DNA of 64,000 bases. It comes from Tolypeutes matacus. Lineage: Eukaryota > Chordata > Mammalia > Cingulata > Chlamyphoridae. Positions 12,270 through 23,695 of this stretch are shown here, one piece after another. The notes beneath the pieces were generated by a model. The model saw only the letters and a list, made by a program, of their open reading frames with translations, did no database searches and was not told where the DNA came from. The stretch's first letter is position 1; each line of letters starts with the position of its first letter. The DNA lies in contig JAKSZT010053881.1 in assembly GCA_026826555.1 (NCBI GenBank), positions 10,415,485-10,479,484 of the forward strand. Direction: 5' to 3'. The position numbers and the translations under genes were made by a program.

Positions 12270-12351
12270 TTTTTTAGGAGGTACCAAGGATTGAACCCGG
12301 GACCTTGTACATGGGAAGCAGGCACTCAATCACTGAACTACACTGGCTCCC
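12270..12351 (-). mobile_element. DAS SINE, short form
   Basis: Inverted B-box 'ggattgaaccc' and head 'actgaactacactgg'. A repeat 'ctgattgc' at 12255-12262 and 12352-12359 is the likely target duplication. Confidence 0.88.
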
Positions 12352-12906
12352 CTGATTGCTTTTTTAGAAACTTCCTTTTTAAACCTGGAAGTAATAGACT
12401 CAGAAGGTCAGAAAGAGACTTTGGGAACATGTAGTTCAAACATTTGCTGATGTCTGAATTTCTAGCCCACATAATATTAGGCCTGAAATAACTAAACAGT
12501 TTTGGCCCTAAGTCAGCTGGACCAGGAGGAGGTCCAAAGATATTGCATAGGAAGTGTCACAGAACTGCCCATGGGGGATGCAATTTTAGTTCCTAGCCTA
12601 TGAGGAAACGACTTTTCCCACCACAAGCTGAAGACTCTCTAATCCTTCTCTTTTCTGCTTCTTTAGAGAAAGGGCATAGATCAGGCAAATGTTAGAGAAA
12701 GCTGCAAGACCAAAAAAAACAGACGAAAGCCATTCCCAGGTTAAAAAAGAAGTAGACAGCATTTCACAGAGCATATGGAAGGGAGGTATAGCCTCCATTG
12801 TCTCTCTATATAAAAAGAATGTTAGGATTTCCTATTGCAAATGGTAAGAACTCAGTCATAGGGTTTTTTCTACATCCCAGTGCAGGACAGGGGGCAAGAA
12901 AGCCAA

Positions 12907-14073
12907 GTGCTCCAATTTTCTATTGCTGTATAAACGAACCATCCCAAAGCTTAGTGGCTTAAAACAACAATTAATTTATCTCTCACGGTTCTGTGGGTTG
13001 ACTGGACTCAGCCGGACAGTTTTTCAAGTTTCTCTTGGGTTTGTGGCTAGGGACAGAGTCAGTTGAAGGACTGACTGGGTTGGATGTCCAGATGGCTTCT
13101 TCACTCACATGCTCAACCTCTCAGCTGGGATGACGGAAACACCTGGGAACTGGCTGGGCATCTCTCTCTCCTCATGGCTTCTCCACATGGCTACTTGGGC
13201 TTGTTCAGAGCATGGTGGTCTCAAGGTAGTCTGACTTCCTACATATGACTGACTTCCCCTAGAGCAAGTGTTCCAAGAGACCAAGATGGAAGCTGCATCA
13301 TTTTTGCCTCATTATTTTGGTTACACAGGCCAGCAGAGATGGAATTGAAAAGAATCCACTGAGTAAATACCAGAGGAGGCATGGTTCCCTGAGGGCCATC
13401 TTTATTTTTTATTTTTATTTTTTTTAACTTTATTTTGTACATTTAATAATTGAAAACATAAGCAATAAAAAACTAAAAAGTAAACACAAATGAATAAATA
13501 TATACATTTCTCAATTAAATGCAATGGATACATGTAAATTTTTTTGTTGTTTTGTTTTTTGTTTGTTTTTTAGTTTTTTTGTGTGCGTGAATCAAACAAT
13601 ATATTACACAATATATTTGGTTCATAGTAATGCATTCATACAGTATTTGTCCTTTTGTGTCTGGCTTGCTTCACTAAACATAATGTCCTCCAGATTCATC
13701 CATGTTGCCATATGCTTTATGACTTCATTTCTTCTTACAGCTGCATAATATTCCATCGTGTGAATAGACCACAGTTTCTTTATCCATTCATCTGTTGATG
13801 GACACCTGGGTTGTTTCCAGCTTTTGGCAATGGTGAATAATGTTGCTGTGAAAATCGGTGTGCAGATGTCTGTTCGTGTCACTGCCCTCCGTTCTTCTGG
13901 GTATATACCCAGTAGTGGTATTGCAGGGTCACGTGGCAAGTCTATATTCAGTTTCTTTAGGAACTGCCAAACAGTCCTCCATAGTGGTTGTACCATCCTG
14001 CATTCCCACCAACAGTGAAGAAGTGTTCCTATCTCTCCACATTGAGGGCCATCTTTAGATACTAGCTACCACA
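12907..14073 (-). mobile_element. MLT1-like MaLR LTR, split by an L1
   Basis: It contains 'tctattgctgtataaa', 'gtggcttaaaacaac', 'ggttctgtgggttgactgg' and 'tctctcctcatggcttctcc', the standard text of mammalian MaLR LTRs in antisense. It ends 'ctagctaccaca' near 14073. An L1 interrupts it at 13405-14042. Confidence 0.75.
13405..14042 (-). mobile_element. 5'-truncated L1, 15-bp target duplication
   Basis: Flanked by 'tgagggccatcttta' at 13390-13404 and 14043-14057. The minus-strand frame 13622-13996 (124 aa) is the ORF2 C-terminus. It starts with [16 protein letters not shown], then shows the LGIYPEER block, the [11 protein letters not shown] block and the MEYYAAVRRNE block. The body is uninterrupted over that frame, which suggests a fairly young copy. 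It is far too short to be active. Confidence 0.93.
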
Positions 14074-15439
14074 TCCAGGCCCTTTCAGGAAAAGATCAGC
14101 AATACAGGGTCTAGGGGTGAGGAGAAAAGCAATGTGAACCAGCCCAAATAGAGATTAAGGGTTCATCCTTCTTCCTTAGTGGGGAAGAATTTGAAGTTGC
14201 TATTAGCACCCATTAATAGTATGTGTAGTTGTATATATTTATGCTTAAGTTGACTGAATATAGCTTTCATTCCACATCATGAGCTCAATAACTATCAACA
14301 AATCTTTTGCTTATGTACATAAAGTCTCAAGTTAAAAAAAAAAAAAAAAACTCCTTAAGATACGGTTATAGATAAGTTTCTGAATAGCATTCACATTAAC
14401 TTATTGTTTACGATTAAACAATAAGCAAATCAGGTGTCCATTTTCCCATTTTACCGGGCCTGGGGTCTTATCTTGGGTATAGAACTAACTAAAACATATA
14501 CCATAACCACATACAAATCTTAGATAGCAATCTTAGCCGACACTTAAATTCACTAACAAATTCATTTACTAAGAATAAAGTTTAGCTACATTTTACCTAA
14601 AACTAAAGGCTAAAAAGCTTGGTCTCTTTAAATTTCTGATTCTAAAGCATATATTAGAGCAAAATTTATTTGGTAAAGTTACTTCTGAGGTTGTATAACC
14701 TAATTAAAATAACAAATTTTCAACACAGTTTAGAATCTTAGAGCATCCAGAGGCTAACTGATTATAATTTAGATAAAACATGATTATTGTAAAGGCTTTA
14801 AAAAAAAAAAAAAAGATCAATATTCTGTGAGATTGATGAAGGGGTACTGCTGGATTCTGCAGCTTCTTTTCCCAGTCTTCATTTGTGTGACTACTAGATA
14901 CAGTGGCAATTACATTTTGAAACTTATCCTCCCTTTGGTACATGAGAAAAGTGTATTTGTATATCCAAATACTAGGTTGGCCAGGGAAAGGGTGGAGGAG
15001 GTTGCTCACCCCCGAGTATGAGCATTCTGCCTTTGTATCCTGAAAGAACTGTGACTACTCAGGGCACGTGGTCCCAAGCAGCTACTGTTCTTGTGACCTG
15101 AGAAGCAGTGTGGGGATGCTATTCCCATTGATTGATACCCAACACAGATTTCCAGGAACCCAAGAGTGGAACAACTTTTTTTTTTTTTTTTTGAAAAAGC
15201 AGCAAGCTGGAAAGTGTCCATCTAATCCATTCTAACCCAGCATCTCTCAAGGTAAATCTTTAATTTATTAAGCATGTAAAACATAAGTGACACAAAATTA
15301 CATCAGAGCTAGAAGAGTCCTCAGTGAACCCAGAATCTGTTTTTTTTTTCCCTAATCAAAGTTCTTTAATACCAGCAAACAGTACCTCTCAGTGGAGAAA
15401 AAATGGATCATAAAAAATGGTATAAAAAGGTAAATGATC
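14074..15439. other. AT-rich unique stretch, nothing recognised
   Basis: A-runs at about 14334-14350 and 14799-14813 and a T-run at about 15177-15192 may be old retroposon tails. No exon or named repeat was seen. Confidence 0.3.
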
Positions 15440-15750
15440 CAATTTGATATATTCCTTTCTCAGTTGTTTTCCATGTATATGAATATGTAAAATACATTAT
15501 CTTTTAAAAAAAATTAAGTTGGGGTCATATATATATATATATATTTTTCCCACTTTACATAAGACAAACATGTTCCTATGCCTTTCTGTAATCTTGATAT
15601 TTAAAAACATATTTAAATAGATTCATAACATTTTACAGTTTAGTTATGCCTTAATTTTACAGCTTGGTTGTGCCTTAATATCTCTACTGTTGGACATTAT
15701 TATTTCCAATACTGTGCTATAATAATAGTCCCAACAACAATGATACTGCT
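15440..15750 (-). mobile_element. Old L1ME-like fragment, antisense
   Basis: The text 'catgttcctatgcctttctg' and 'gttggacattattatttcc' resembles 3' parts of old L1 elements in antisense. A (TA)n tract lies at 15528-15543. The match is loose. Confidence 0.45.
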
Positions 15751-15751
15751 A

Positions 15752-15850
15752 TTGAGAGCCAATATTCATTAGTGCTACTCTGCTCCAGAAACTGTTAGCA
15801 CTATCAGTATATTAATTTACTCAGTCCTCATTAGAAAAACAATGGTAGTG
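15752..15850 (+). repeat. MIR fragment, 5' part
   Basis: The text 'agccaatattcattag', 'actgttagcac' and 'aatttactcagtcctca' matches the first half of a MIR. The second half may be the piece at 16475-16625. Confidence 0.6.
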
Positions 15851-15861
15851 TGCTAAATCAA

Positions 15862-16072
15862 TTAGGGTTCAGCAAACGATGGCACATGAGCCAAATCCCC
15901 CCGCCTGGCTTTATAATAGTTTTACTGGAACATAGCCATTCCATTTGTTTATGGATTGTCTACGGCTACTTTTATGTTAGTTATAATGGCAGAGGTGAGT
16001 AGTTGTAACAGGCCCACAAAGCAGAGAATATTGACTATCTGGCTCTTTAGAGAACTAGTTTGCCAATCTCTG
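15862..16072 (+). mobile_element. hAT-Charlie-type non-autonomous transposon
   Basis: It starts 'tagggttcagcaaacgatgg' and ends 'agtttgccaatctctgg', an imperfect inverted pair. The inner text 'gagccaaatccccccgcctgg' and 'ttttactggaacatagccat' belongs to a common mammalian element of this class. The exact subfamily is not certain. Confidence 0.75.
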
Positions 16073-16074
16073 GA

Positions 16075-16447
16075 TTAGATTCTTCAGCAAATTCCTCCCT
16101 GTCCCACCTTCCCTGTCTCTTGATGTTGGGCTTTGCCATTTGACTTGCTTTGGCCAATGTTTGTTAGTAGATATGACACAAAGACAAGTGTGCAATTTGG
16201 ACATGCTCTCTTGGATTTCTACCACTTCGAGGAAAAGGTCATGCCCCGGGTACCCCACTTGTCCCTGAAGAGTAAGTGACACTATAGCTACCTGAATCAA
16301 ACCCACGGCCTGAAGCCAGGCCCAACTAGAACATCTGAACCCCAGGTGACACATATATGCATAAGGGAGAAATAAATGCTTATTGTATGCCACTGATAAT
16401 TTGGGACGATTTGCTCTGCAGCATTGTGTGGTAGCTAAGTGATACTG
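16075..16447 (+). mobile_element. Old LTR-like fragment (MaLR class)
   Basis: The text 'ggctttgccatttgacttgc' and 'tggccaatgtttgttagtag' near the start, 'aaataaatgcttattgtatg' and an end 'gtggtagctaagtgatac' follow the layout of a sense MaLR-type LTR. The middle is poorly matched. Confidence 0.5.
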
Positions 16448-16474
16448 AAGGGGACTACTGTTATTTCTCTACAA

Positions 16475-16625
16475 GTACTCTATAAGTAGGGGAACTCGTG
16501 CTCATTTTAAAGATGGGGAAACTGAGAGGTTAAACAAAGCCATACTAGCAGTAAGTAGGAGAAGTAGGATTTGAATTGAGGCAACTTGGCTTCAGAGCCT
16601 TACTTGCTCTACTGTACTGCCTATT
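16475..16625 (+). repeat. MIR, 3' part
   Basis: The core text 'aaagatggggaaactgagag' and 'aagtaggatttgaattgagg', ending 'ctactgtactgcct', is clear MIR. Confidence 0.8.
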
Positions 16626-16639
16626 GTATTGAATACATA

Positions 16640-16915
16640 AACATCTCCCTGTAAATTTGATTATTTCTTCAGGATAGATTCTAATAAGTGAAATTTCTAG
16701 GTAATAGGGTATTCCATTTTATGTATTGTTACATATTGTTACACTACTTTCCAAAAAGTTTGTAACAAGTAACATTTATTGGTTTTTCAAATGCATTTAT
16801 CTTCCCCAGTATCCAATATTTTCTTTTTGATAATACCCACACTATAATCTATAGGTAATTGCAGTTTTAGTTTGTATTTCTTTGACAGTGGCCTTGGACA
16901 TTTTTATGTGTTCTC
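16640..16915 (-). mobile_element. Old L1ME-like fragment, antisense
   Basis: The text 'ttcttcaggatagattctaa', 'acactactttccaaaaag' and 'tttgtatttctttgacagtgg' resembles L1 ORF2 3' sequence in antisense. It is possibly the continuation of 15440-15750. Confidence 0.5.
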
Positions 16916-17604
16916 TGATTCTTCAGCATTACATTTGGTAAAAGCCCGGGTATGCCTAGACTGGTAGGGCACTGAATAGAGCTGATGAATGACAACCTCA
17001 GGACTTCTAACATGCAGAACTTCAGGGACATATCTAGGAAATTAATTTCCAAGTGATTCTAAGAGGCAAGGAAAACTGGTTAATTTTTTTTTTTCTGGTC
17101 AAATTTTAAAGCAACCCAAAGGTAGGATGACCTAGATCAAATTCAGGTATCTTAAGAGCTACTGTAGTTGAATAGTTTGGGCCTGACTTAGAGTAATTAG
17201 AAACATAGAAGAATCTAAAATTTATGTAGGCTCAAGGAATGAGAAACATGGCCTTACAACACCCATATACTCTCTCAGAGAACTACCAGGGAGGTTACAG
17301 GAGCATTCCTTCTTGGGGTAAATATCCCCAACATCTATCTATTCTTTATTTGGTTTGACAGTGAAAATTTTGATAGTTGCAGCAGTTTTAAAATTAAGCA
17401 TTATTTTAGAATAGCCTAAAAATTTGCTTGCAATGGTAAGATCTATTTTGAAAATATTATAAATCATGCAAACCAGATGGCTATCTTTAATTTAGGAATT
17501 TCTCAGACAGGTGTTATTCCAAAATAGTCTTCCCATTTCTCTCTTAAATTCCAAAAAAAGCTAAAAACAAAACAAAACTTATAGAAAATGTTTCAAAGGC
17601 TAAT
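16916..17604. other. Unique stretch, nothing recognised
   Basis: No exon, RNA gene or named repeat was seen. Confidence 0.3.
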
Positions 17605-17611
17605 GACAGCC

Positions 17612-17818
17612 TTCTTTCTTTCTTTTTTTTTTTTTTTTTTTTTTTAAGTATAGGGACTGGGGATTGAACTCGGGATGTGGGAAGCCAGCGCTCAACCACC
17701 GAGCCACATCAGCTCCCTTGAGTTGGTTGTTCCATTATTTGCTTGTTGTTTGTTTTTTTAGGAGGCACCGGGGACTGAACCTGGGACCTCCCAACCACAT
17801 GAGCCACATCCGCTTCCC
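17612..17818 (-). mobile_element. Dimeric DAS SINE with one shared target duplication
   Basis: Two antisense monomers share a T-rich linker with 'ttgagttggttgttccatta'. The repeat 'gacagcc' at 17605-17611 and 17819-17825 flanks the whole pair, so the dimer appears to have inserted as one unit. The second B-box region has a small deletion. Confidence 0.85.
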
Positions 17819-18092
17819 GACAGCCATTTTGATCAGAGTAATTTTTACTTAGAAGAACAGGAACTGACTTATAAAGAAAATTCACTGAGACTGTTTCTAA
17901 ATGAAAATGTTTTTGCTGGCAGTGTGCAAAGCAAGGTGCCTTTCACAATGGTAGTTATTTACCACAACACAAGTACTTAGAGAAGTAATTGGTTTCATTT
18001 AGCTGTAATGAAACATGCTGAAAAGTAATTACCAAAAACTCCTCATGAAACTATACTGATAGAATTACCTATGGTGCTTAAGATAAGGGATA

Positions 18093-18280
18093 GGGAAGCG
18101 GCTGTGGCTCAATCAGTAGGGCTCCCGTTTACCATATGGGAGGCCCCGGGTTCGGTTCCAGGGGCCTCCTGGTGAAGGCAAGCCCGCCCACATGGCGTGG
18201 TTAGCTGACCCAGCGAGCACAAGCAGCAAGGGGGGGATAAATGAATAAATAAATAAAATCTTTAAAAAAAAAAAAAAAAA
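18093..18280 (+). mobile_element. DAS SINE, long-tail form, 12-bp target duplication
   Basis: Same form as 7204-7410. The direct repeat 'agataagggata' is at 18081-18092 and 18281-18292. Confidence 0.95.
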
Positions 18281-18639
18281 AGATAAGGGATATCTTATAA
18301 ATTATGTTTAAGTGACTGTTACTAATAATCCCTGAAATATGCAGCAAAGATACCAATGGACTTTGAAAATTTTACCAAAGAGCAAGCTAGCCTGACACTT
18401 TAAGTATGTAGTTTCTCTCCTACCACCCACTAATTTCAAAATTGCTGGTTATAAATATATGGATCATACTAAAGCCTTTTCTGCTCAGAAATATTAAATC
18501 AGAGATTATATCTCAAATGTCATTTACATGAGTGAGTGTGACTACATGGATGCATTGAAGCACAGGTGGTCAAAGCTGGAAGAGGCCTCGCAGATCACAT
18601 GGTTGGCGTCTATAATTTTATAACTGAGGTCGCAAATGG

Positions 18640-18765
18640 TTTGGGATTTGTCAAATATTGCCCAGTTAGTGACTTATGTGAAGCTTGGGCAAGTGACTCA
18701 ACTTCCCTGAGCTTCAGATTCTTCATCTATAAAATGCAGGGTTTGTGAAAATTAAATAAAATCCA
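18640..18765 (+). repeat. MIR-like fragment
   Basis: The text 'gggcaagtgactcaacttcc', 'tgagcttcagattcttcatc' and 'taaaatgcagg' matches the 3' part of a MIR. Confidence 0.7.
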
Positions 18766-19159
18766 TTGCCAAAAAGAAAGATAGACTTTAAAATTTTTAC
18801 TCATGGAAGTAAAATGTATATTAGTACAGTGACACATATGTGTGAAGACCCATAAAATAAGGCATCTGCATAGTACCTGGGACCTGGTAATGTTCTTTTC
18901 TCCATGCAGGTGTCAGAACTAACAGTCTTGCTCTTTTTACTACACCATAGATTTCCATCCAGAATCTAATGACCAAAACCAGCCTATGTGTAAAAGAATG
19001 GTCGAGCTACCTGTTGGGAAAGAGCCTAAATCTCTTATCCTTAAAGATGGTCTCTCTGAATTAGGACTGATAAACCAGTTTAAGCAAACTCACATTTTTA
19101 TTACCTCTACTGTACCTTTCCTGGGAATAAACAAAAGAGGTCAGTTTCTGGGTTCTTTA

Positions 19160-19596
19160 TTATTATTATTTTTTTAAGATTTATTTATTTACACCCCCCC
19201 CACCCCCACGGTTGGTTTGCACTTGCTGTCTGCTCTCTGTGTGTTCTTCTGTGTCTGCTTGTCCTCTCTTTAGGCAGTACCAGGAACCGATCCTGGAACC
19301 TTCTGGAGTGGGGAGAGGCTGCTCAATCTCTTGAGCCACCTTAGCTCCCTGGTCTGCTGTGTGTCTTATTGTCTCTCTTCCATGTCTCTTTTTGTTGTGT
19401 CACGTTGCTGCGCCAGCTCTCCGTGCAGACCAGCCAGCACTCCTGCATGGGCCAGCACTCCGTGTGGGCCTGCTCTCTGCTCAGGCCAGGTTGCCAAGCA
19501 GGCCAGCTTGCTTTTCACCAGGAGGCCCCAGAAATCGAACCCTGGACATCCTATATGGTAGACAGGAGCCCTATCACTTGAACCACATCTGCTTCC
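19160..19596 (-). mobile_element. DAS SINE, long two-headed form
   Basis: A 437-bp element with two tRNA-like boxes (about 19275-19350 and 19520-19596). They are joined by a middle part with short 'gccagcactcc' repeats. Target duplication: 'cagtttctgggttcttta' at 19142-19159 and a one-mismatch copy at 19597-19614. Confidence 0.93.
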
Positions 19597-19844
19597 CAGT
19601 TTCTGAGTTCTTTAAATGTTTAATGTACAACTGAGTGACAAAATAATTTAAAATTTCTGATCTACCTATTATTTAATTCCTAGGAGTTTCAAGCTATGAT
19701 TTAAGCAAATTAATCAGGAAAATAACATGACAGAGAAATGAAAATATGTTGACATACTGCAACCCATAAATGGTATGAACATTTTTTTTTTAATCTGAGA
19801 GATTTTGGTGTTCTTTTGGACATTTCATCTAAATAAAAATGTAG

Positions 19845-20259
19845 ATTTAAACAGAAGGGACAGATGAGCCATGTGCAGGGAAGACACAATTGAGTCCAAT
19901 TCTGTCATTCTCAGCAGCACAAACTCCAAAGTGGGGCCCACTGGCAAGGCACCATACTCCAGAGCTATCCGCCCTGACCATAGGACTTGGGTGTCTCCAG
20001 AGCCCTCAGGAGCCCCACTATTTGGGTTAGTATCCACTGTGGAAGAACTGTGTGGGAGAGAATGTAGACTACAATGTGAACTATGGTCCATGCTCAATGG
20101 CAAAGCCCCAGGATGAATTTATCAATTGCAATGAATGTGCCAAAGGATGTTTATGTGGGAGGGTGTGGGAGGTGTGGGGAGCAGGGCATATGGAAATCCC
20201 TATATCTTTTGTGTAACATTTATGTAATCTAAGTATCTTATAACAAATAATTTTTTTAA
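19845..20259 (+). mobile_element. L1 3' UTR insertion, sense
   Basis: The text 'ctatggtccatgctcaatgg', 'ttatcaattgcaatgaatgt' and 'gtaatctaagtatctt' matches the armadillo-type L1 3' end also seen at 25222 and 28625. The direct repeat 'aaaaatgtag' is at 19835-19844 and 20260-20269. Confidence 0.78.
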
Positions 20260-20269
20260 AAAAATGTAG

Positions 20270-21409
20270 TGCTCTTTGTAAGTTAAATAAAAATAACTAT
20301 TTATTGCCTTATGTAGATCAAATTCAGAAACAGATATGTATATAAAGCAATATATATGTAATAGTTCCCAATAGATATTGGTTAATTGGAGTTTTTTGGA
20401 CTTGCTTCCTCCATTTCCTCAGCTATAAGTATTCCCAAAGTGCAAAGTGTGTGTGTATATGTGTAAAACAGAATTAGAATGTTGAAATCATAAGTTAGCT
20501 TAACAATTAGTCTGAAATATTTCTATCAAAATTATCATTCTAGATACTCATTAGACATCCAAAGAACCTAATCTTGATATAAAAATGATATACTATGTTC
20601 ATTTATTACTCTACTTAAAATATGATCTTGCCTTAATGCCTGAATCCAAATATTGCAGATGAACAGTCTACTGTAGGCACATATGAAATAATTTTATGGT
20701 CATCTTAATTGTTTTCTACAAGGAATTCTAAGTTGGATTTTTTGTTTTAAAATATTTTATGCATAGTCATAGATTAACTAGAATTTATTACTTCATAAAT
20801 TTAACTTTTATATCAACTTAAGACGTAATGGTCTGTAAATCTAGGATGGGATTTCTAAAAGTCATGATCAGATCTCAAGGAGATCTTTGAGACTCGGAAT
20901 TATATTCGAGGAAACCTACAATATGAAATGTAATTCCTTCTGAATTCTTAAGTTGGAATCATTGACATTTAATATAATTCATGCATTTATATAAGCAAGA
21001 CAGTTGAAATTCATATTAATTGTGTAAATTTACCATTGACATTAATGATAGGAAATTCAATAAACAACAGTGCACAAGGCAGCAATAATGCTGAAGCTGA
21101 TAATTAAATTTTTCTGCCCTCCTTTTCAGTATTAGAGAATATTTTCTTTAACTACTCAAATACAGGAAGAATCTAAGCTTTGATACAGGATGCATTTCCT
21201 TGTAAGTCAGTCACATGGCCAAGCCTCCAGTCAGAGTAGGAAGGGACCACCTAAGGCATGAATGAGAAAAGGAATTCTGGCATCAGTCAAATACAGAGAA
21301 AGGGTTATGTTTTAAAAGCACAGTCATCTAGAACCCCTGCACCTAAGGTGTCTCTAACTCTGCTCGTCCATATGCACAACCTTGAATGCAGCAGCTCTAA
21401 CACTGGTAT
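20270..21409. other. AT-rich unique stretch up to the gap
   Basis: No exon, RNA gene or named repeat was seen. Confidence 0.3.
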
Positions 21410-21509
21410 NNNNNNNNNNNNNNNNNNNNNNNNNNNNNNNNNNNNNNNNNNNNNNNNNNNNNNNNNNNNNNNNNNNNNNNNNNNNNNNNNNNNNNNNNNN
21501 NNNNNNNNN
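21410..21509. other. Assembly gap of 100 N
   Basis: Exactly 100 N, a usual placeholder length, so the true size is unknown. The right edge begins with a G-run and 'cggcggc', unlike the surrounding AT-rich sequence. Confidence 0.99.
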
Positions 21510-21954
21510 GGGGGGGGGCGGCGGCAATTCCTTACCTATTTAAAGTGATATAAAGATTTATGTTGAAAACATAGGCAATTGTCAAGTTGTGGCATTAGGA
21601 AAAGATAAAAAAAGAATTCATAATATGAGTTTCCTACAATCATAGCGGGGAATCTAATGAATGTAAAAAACAATAAACAAATTTTCCAACTAATTTAATG
21701 GGTTGCTTAGATAAAAAAAATCAGCAAATGTTTTCCTACCTACTGTTGTAAAGTAAAAACTTTACAGCTTATAAAACAAGACAGCTAAAGTTAATTATCA
21801 CATGCCACAAGGTTCTATATTTTACAATAGCTCCACTTCAATACTACCAATAAATTATTTTTAGGGTTTGCAGTATTTTTTCTTTTTTCTTCTTCATTTT
21901 ATTGTGGGGCATTTTTCTTTTTTAATAAATAAATTAACTTAAACATATTTTTAA
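21510..21954. other. Unique stretch right of the gap
   Basis: A short GC-rich start is followed by AT-rich sequence. Nothing was recognised. Confidence 0.3.
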
Positions 21955-22175
21955 AAAATCAGATCAGTGAATGCTTTGGTGGGGTACTAACTGGGAAGGG
22001 TCAAGAGAGAAATTTCTAGGGAAATGGCAATGTTCTGTATCTTATGAGGGGTGAGGTTTATACTAGTGAGTACATTTGTCAAATCTGATCAAACAACACA
22101 ACTTAAAATCTGAGCATTTCACTATATGCAAACTATACATGAGCAAAAATTTTAAAAATTAAATAGACCAAGTAT
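21955..22175 (+). mobile_element. L1M 3' UTR fragment, sense
   Basis: The text 'aatggcaatgttctgtatct', 'gtgagtacatttgtcaaat' and 'gagcatttcactatatgcaa' is typical of an L1M 3' end. Confidence 0.75.
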
Positions 22176-22259
22176 TGAAATACTATTAGACTAAAAATAC
22201 ATAAATTTCAAGTACTGAAAAATGCCTACCACTTATAGAGTTAAGAAAAGAAGGTCAGT

Positions 22260-22790
22260 TCAGGGGTTATTTCTCAGGAGTTTTGGCAGTGAGGAATGAA
22301 GGAAAAGAGAAGGGGCTGAAAGATGGTTAGGAGGTGGAATTAACATGATTTCGAGGTTGAATAGATATGGGGATGATGGTGAGGGAGAAATGAGGTTGGA
22401 CGCCTAAGGTTTCTGGCTTGAACAACTAGATGGATTATGGTGCCAGTTCCCAAATTAGGGAACAGTGGAAGATGAACATATTGGGCAAAGGGTGAATTCA
22501 TTAGAGAGATGTGCCGTTCTGCTGTAGAGTTCTCTTGAGGGGAAGAGCAGGGTGGTCCTCCCTTGCTTTAAGCCTAGAGCGTGAGTTTCCACAGGAGAAC
22601 TGTCCCACTCAGTGAGTACTCCCAGGAGTCTGGGAGGCAGGTGAACTGGACTCTGACATAAGCCCAAGTAATTCCCAAGTGAAGATGTTCTGATCATTTG
22701 CTTGAAGTGGCAGGGCACCCAGATTTCAAAAAGATGCAACCTAAGTATCCTAAAAAGGCAGAGTGGGAGAATTTCTTTGTATCTGTTTTT
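22260..22790. repeat. Probable ancient repeat, family not assigned
   Basis: Phrases such as 'aaggtttctggcttgaacaa' and 'tagatggattatggtgccag' recur widely in mammalian genomes, but I cannot name the family. The minus-strand frame 22455-22793 has no recognisable domain. Confidence 0.4.
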
Positions 22791-22936
22791 CAATAATAGT
22801 GTGTTTTTTTTTTTTTTTAATTATTTTTGTTTGTTTGTTATTAGTGTTCATTTTTAATGACTTGACTACTAGACCTTAGGGGAAAAAATAAGAATGGTCC
22901 AACTAATTGGAACTTCATTTACAAAAATGAGGTATT

Positions 22937-23121
22937 GGGAAGCGGCTGTGGCTCAATCAGTAGGGCTCCCGTTTACCATCTGGGAGGCCCCGGGTTCGGT
23001 TCCCGGGGCCTCCTGGTGAGGGCAGGCCCGCCCGCGTGGCGTGGTTGGCTGACCCAGCGAGCGCAGGCAGCGGGGGGGGATAAATCAATAAGTGAATAAA
23101 ATCTTTAAAAAAAAAAAAAAA
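22937..23121 (+). mobile_element. DAS SINE, long-tail form, 14-bp target duplication
   Basis: Same form as 7204-7410, with high GC and many CpGs kept, suggesting a young copy. The direct repeat 'aaaaatgaggtatt' is at 22923-22936 and 23122-23135. Confidence 0.95.
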
Positions 23122-23529
23122 AAAAATGAGGTATTAATGAATGCATTATTAGCAGAGTTTATAAAATGCTTTGAGATTCCTCACTCTAGCAGAGCATTCC
23201 CTTTATACAGTCTATGTAAGCAAAGGAGGAGTCTTTGCCTTCCTTGTACCAAATAAATGAAGAGTAGGAAGGCTGCTGTCCAAATAATTAGGAAACAGTG
23301 TAGGATTAACCAAAGGCAAGTAAGTTCCTTTTTGTTCAATGTTCTTGTTGATTCAGAGCAAGTATATACTCAGGTCAAACATTCTTTTTCAACATAGTGG
23401 GTATTTGAAAAATTTTATCAGTACTTTGCTCTTAAAATTCTCACCTAACCACAAACCCTCTATGCTACAGAGGAATTTAAAGTGTTCTTATTTACCCACC
23501 ATACAAACTATGATGCAGTATTGCCTGAA

Positions 23530-23690
23530 TTATGGTCCATTGATCTCTTGAATCAGAATCAACTGGGGATAATTTTTTAAATGTAGGTTGCCAGGACCCA
23601 CCCCAAGACCCTCTAAAATCAGACTCCTTAATGATGAAGGCTGAAAACATACATTTTAAAAGACCCCCCAGGTTATTCCTATTAAATTTA
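23530..23690 (+). mobile_element. MER5A-like hAT-Charlie fragment
   Basis: The text 'gaatcagaatcaactgggg', 'tgccaggacccaccccaaga' and 'ccccccaggttattcc' follows MER5A, with ends eroded. Confidence 0.7.
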
Positions 23691-23695
23691 GGATG

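Noticed and set aside
21258..21548. Open frame of 96 codons across the gap
   Set aside because: The middle third is N; the frame is an artefact of the gap.
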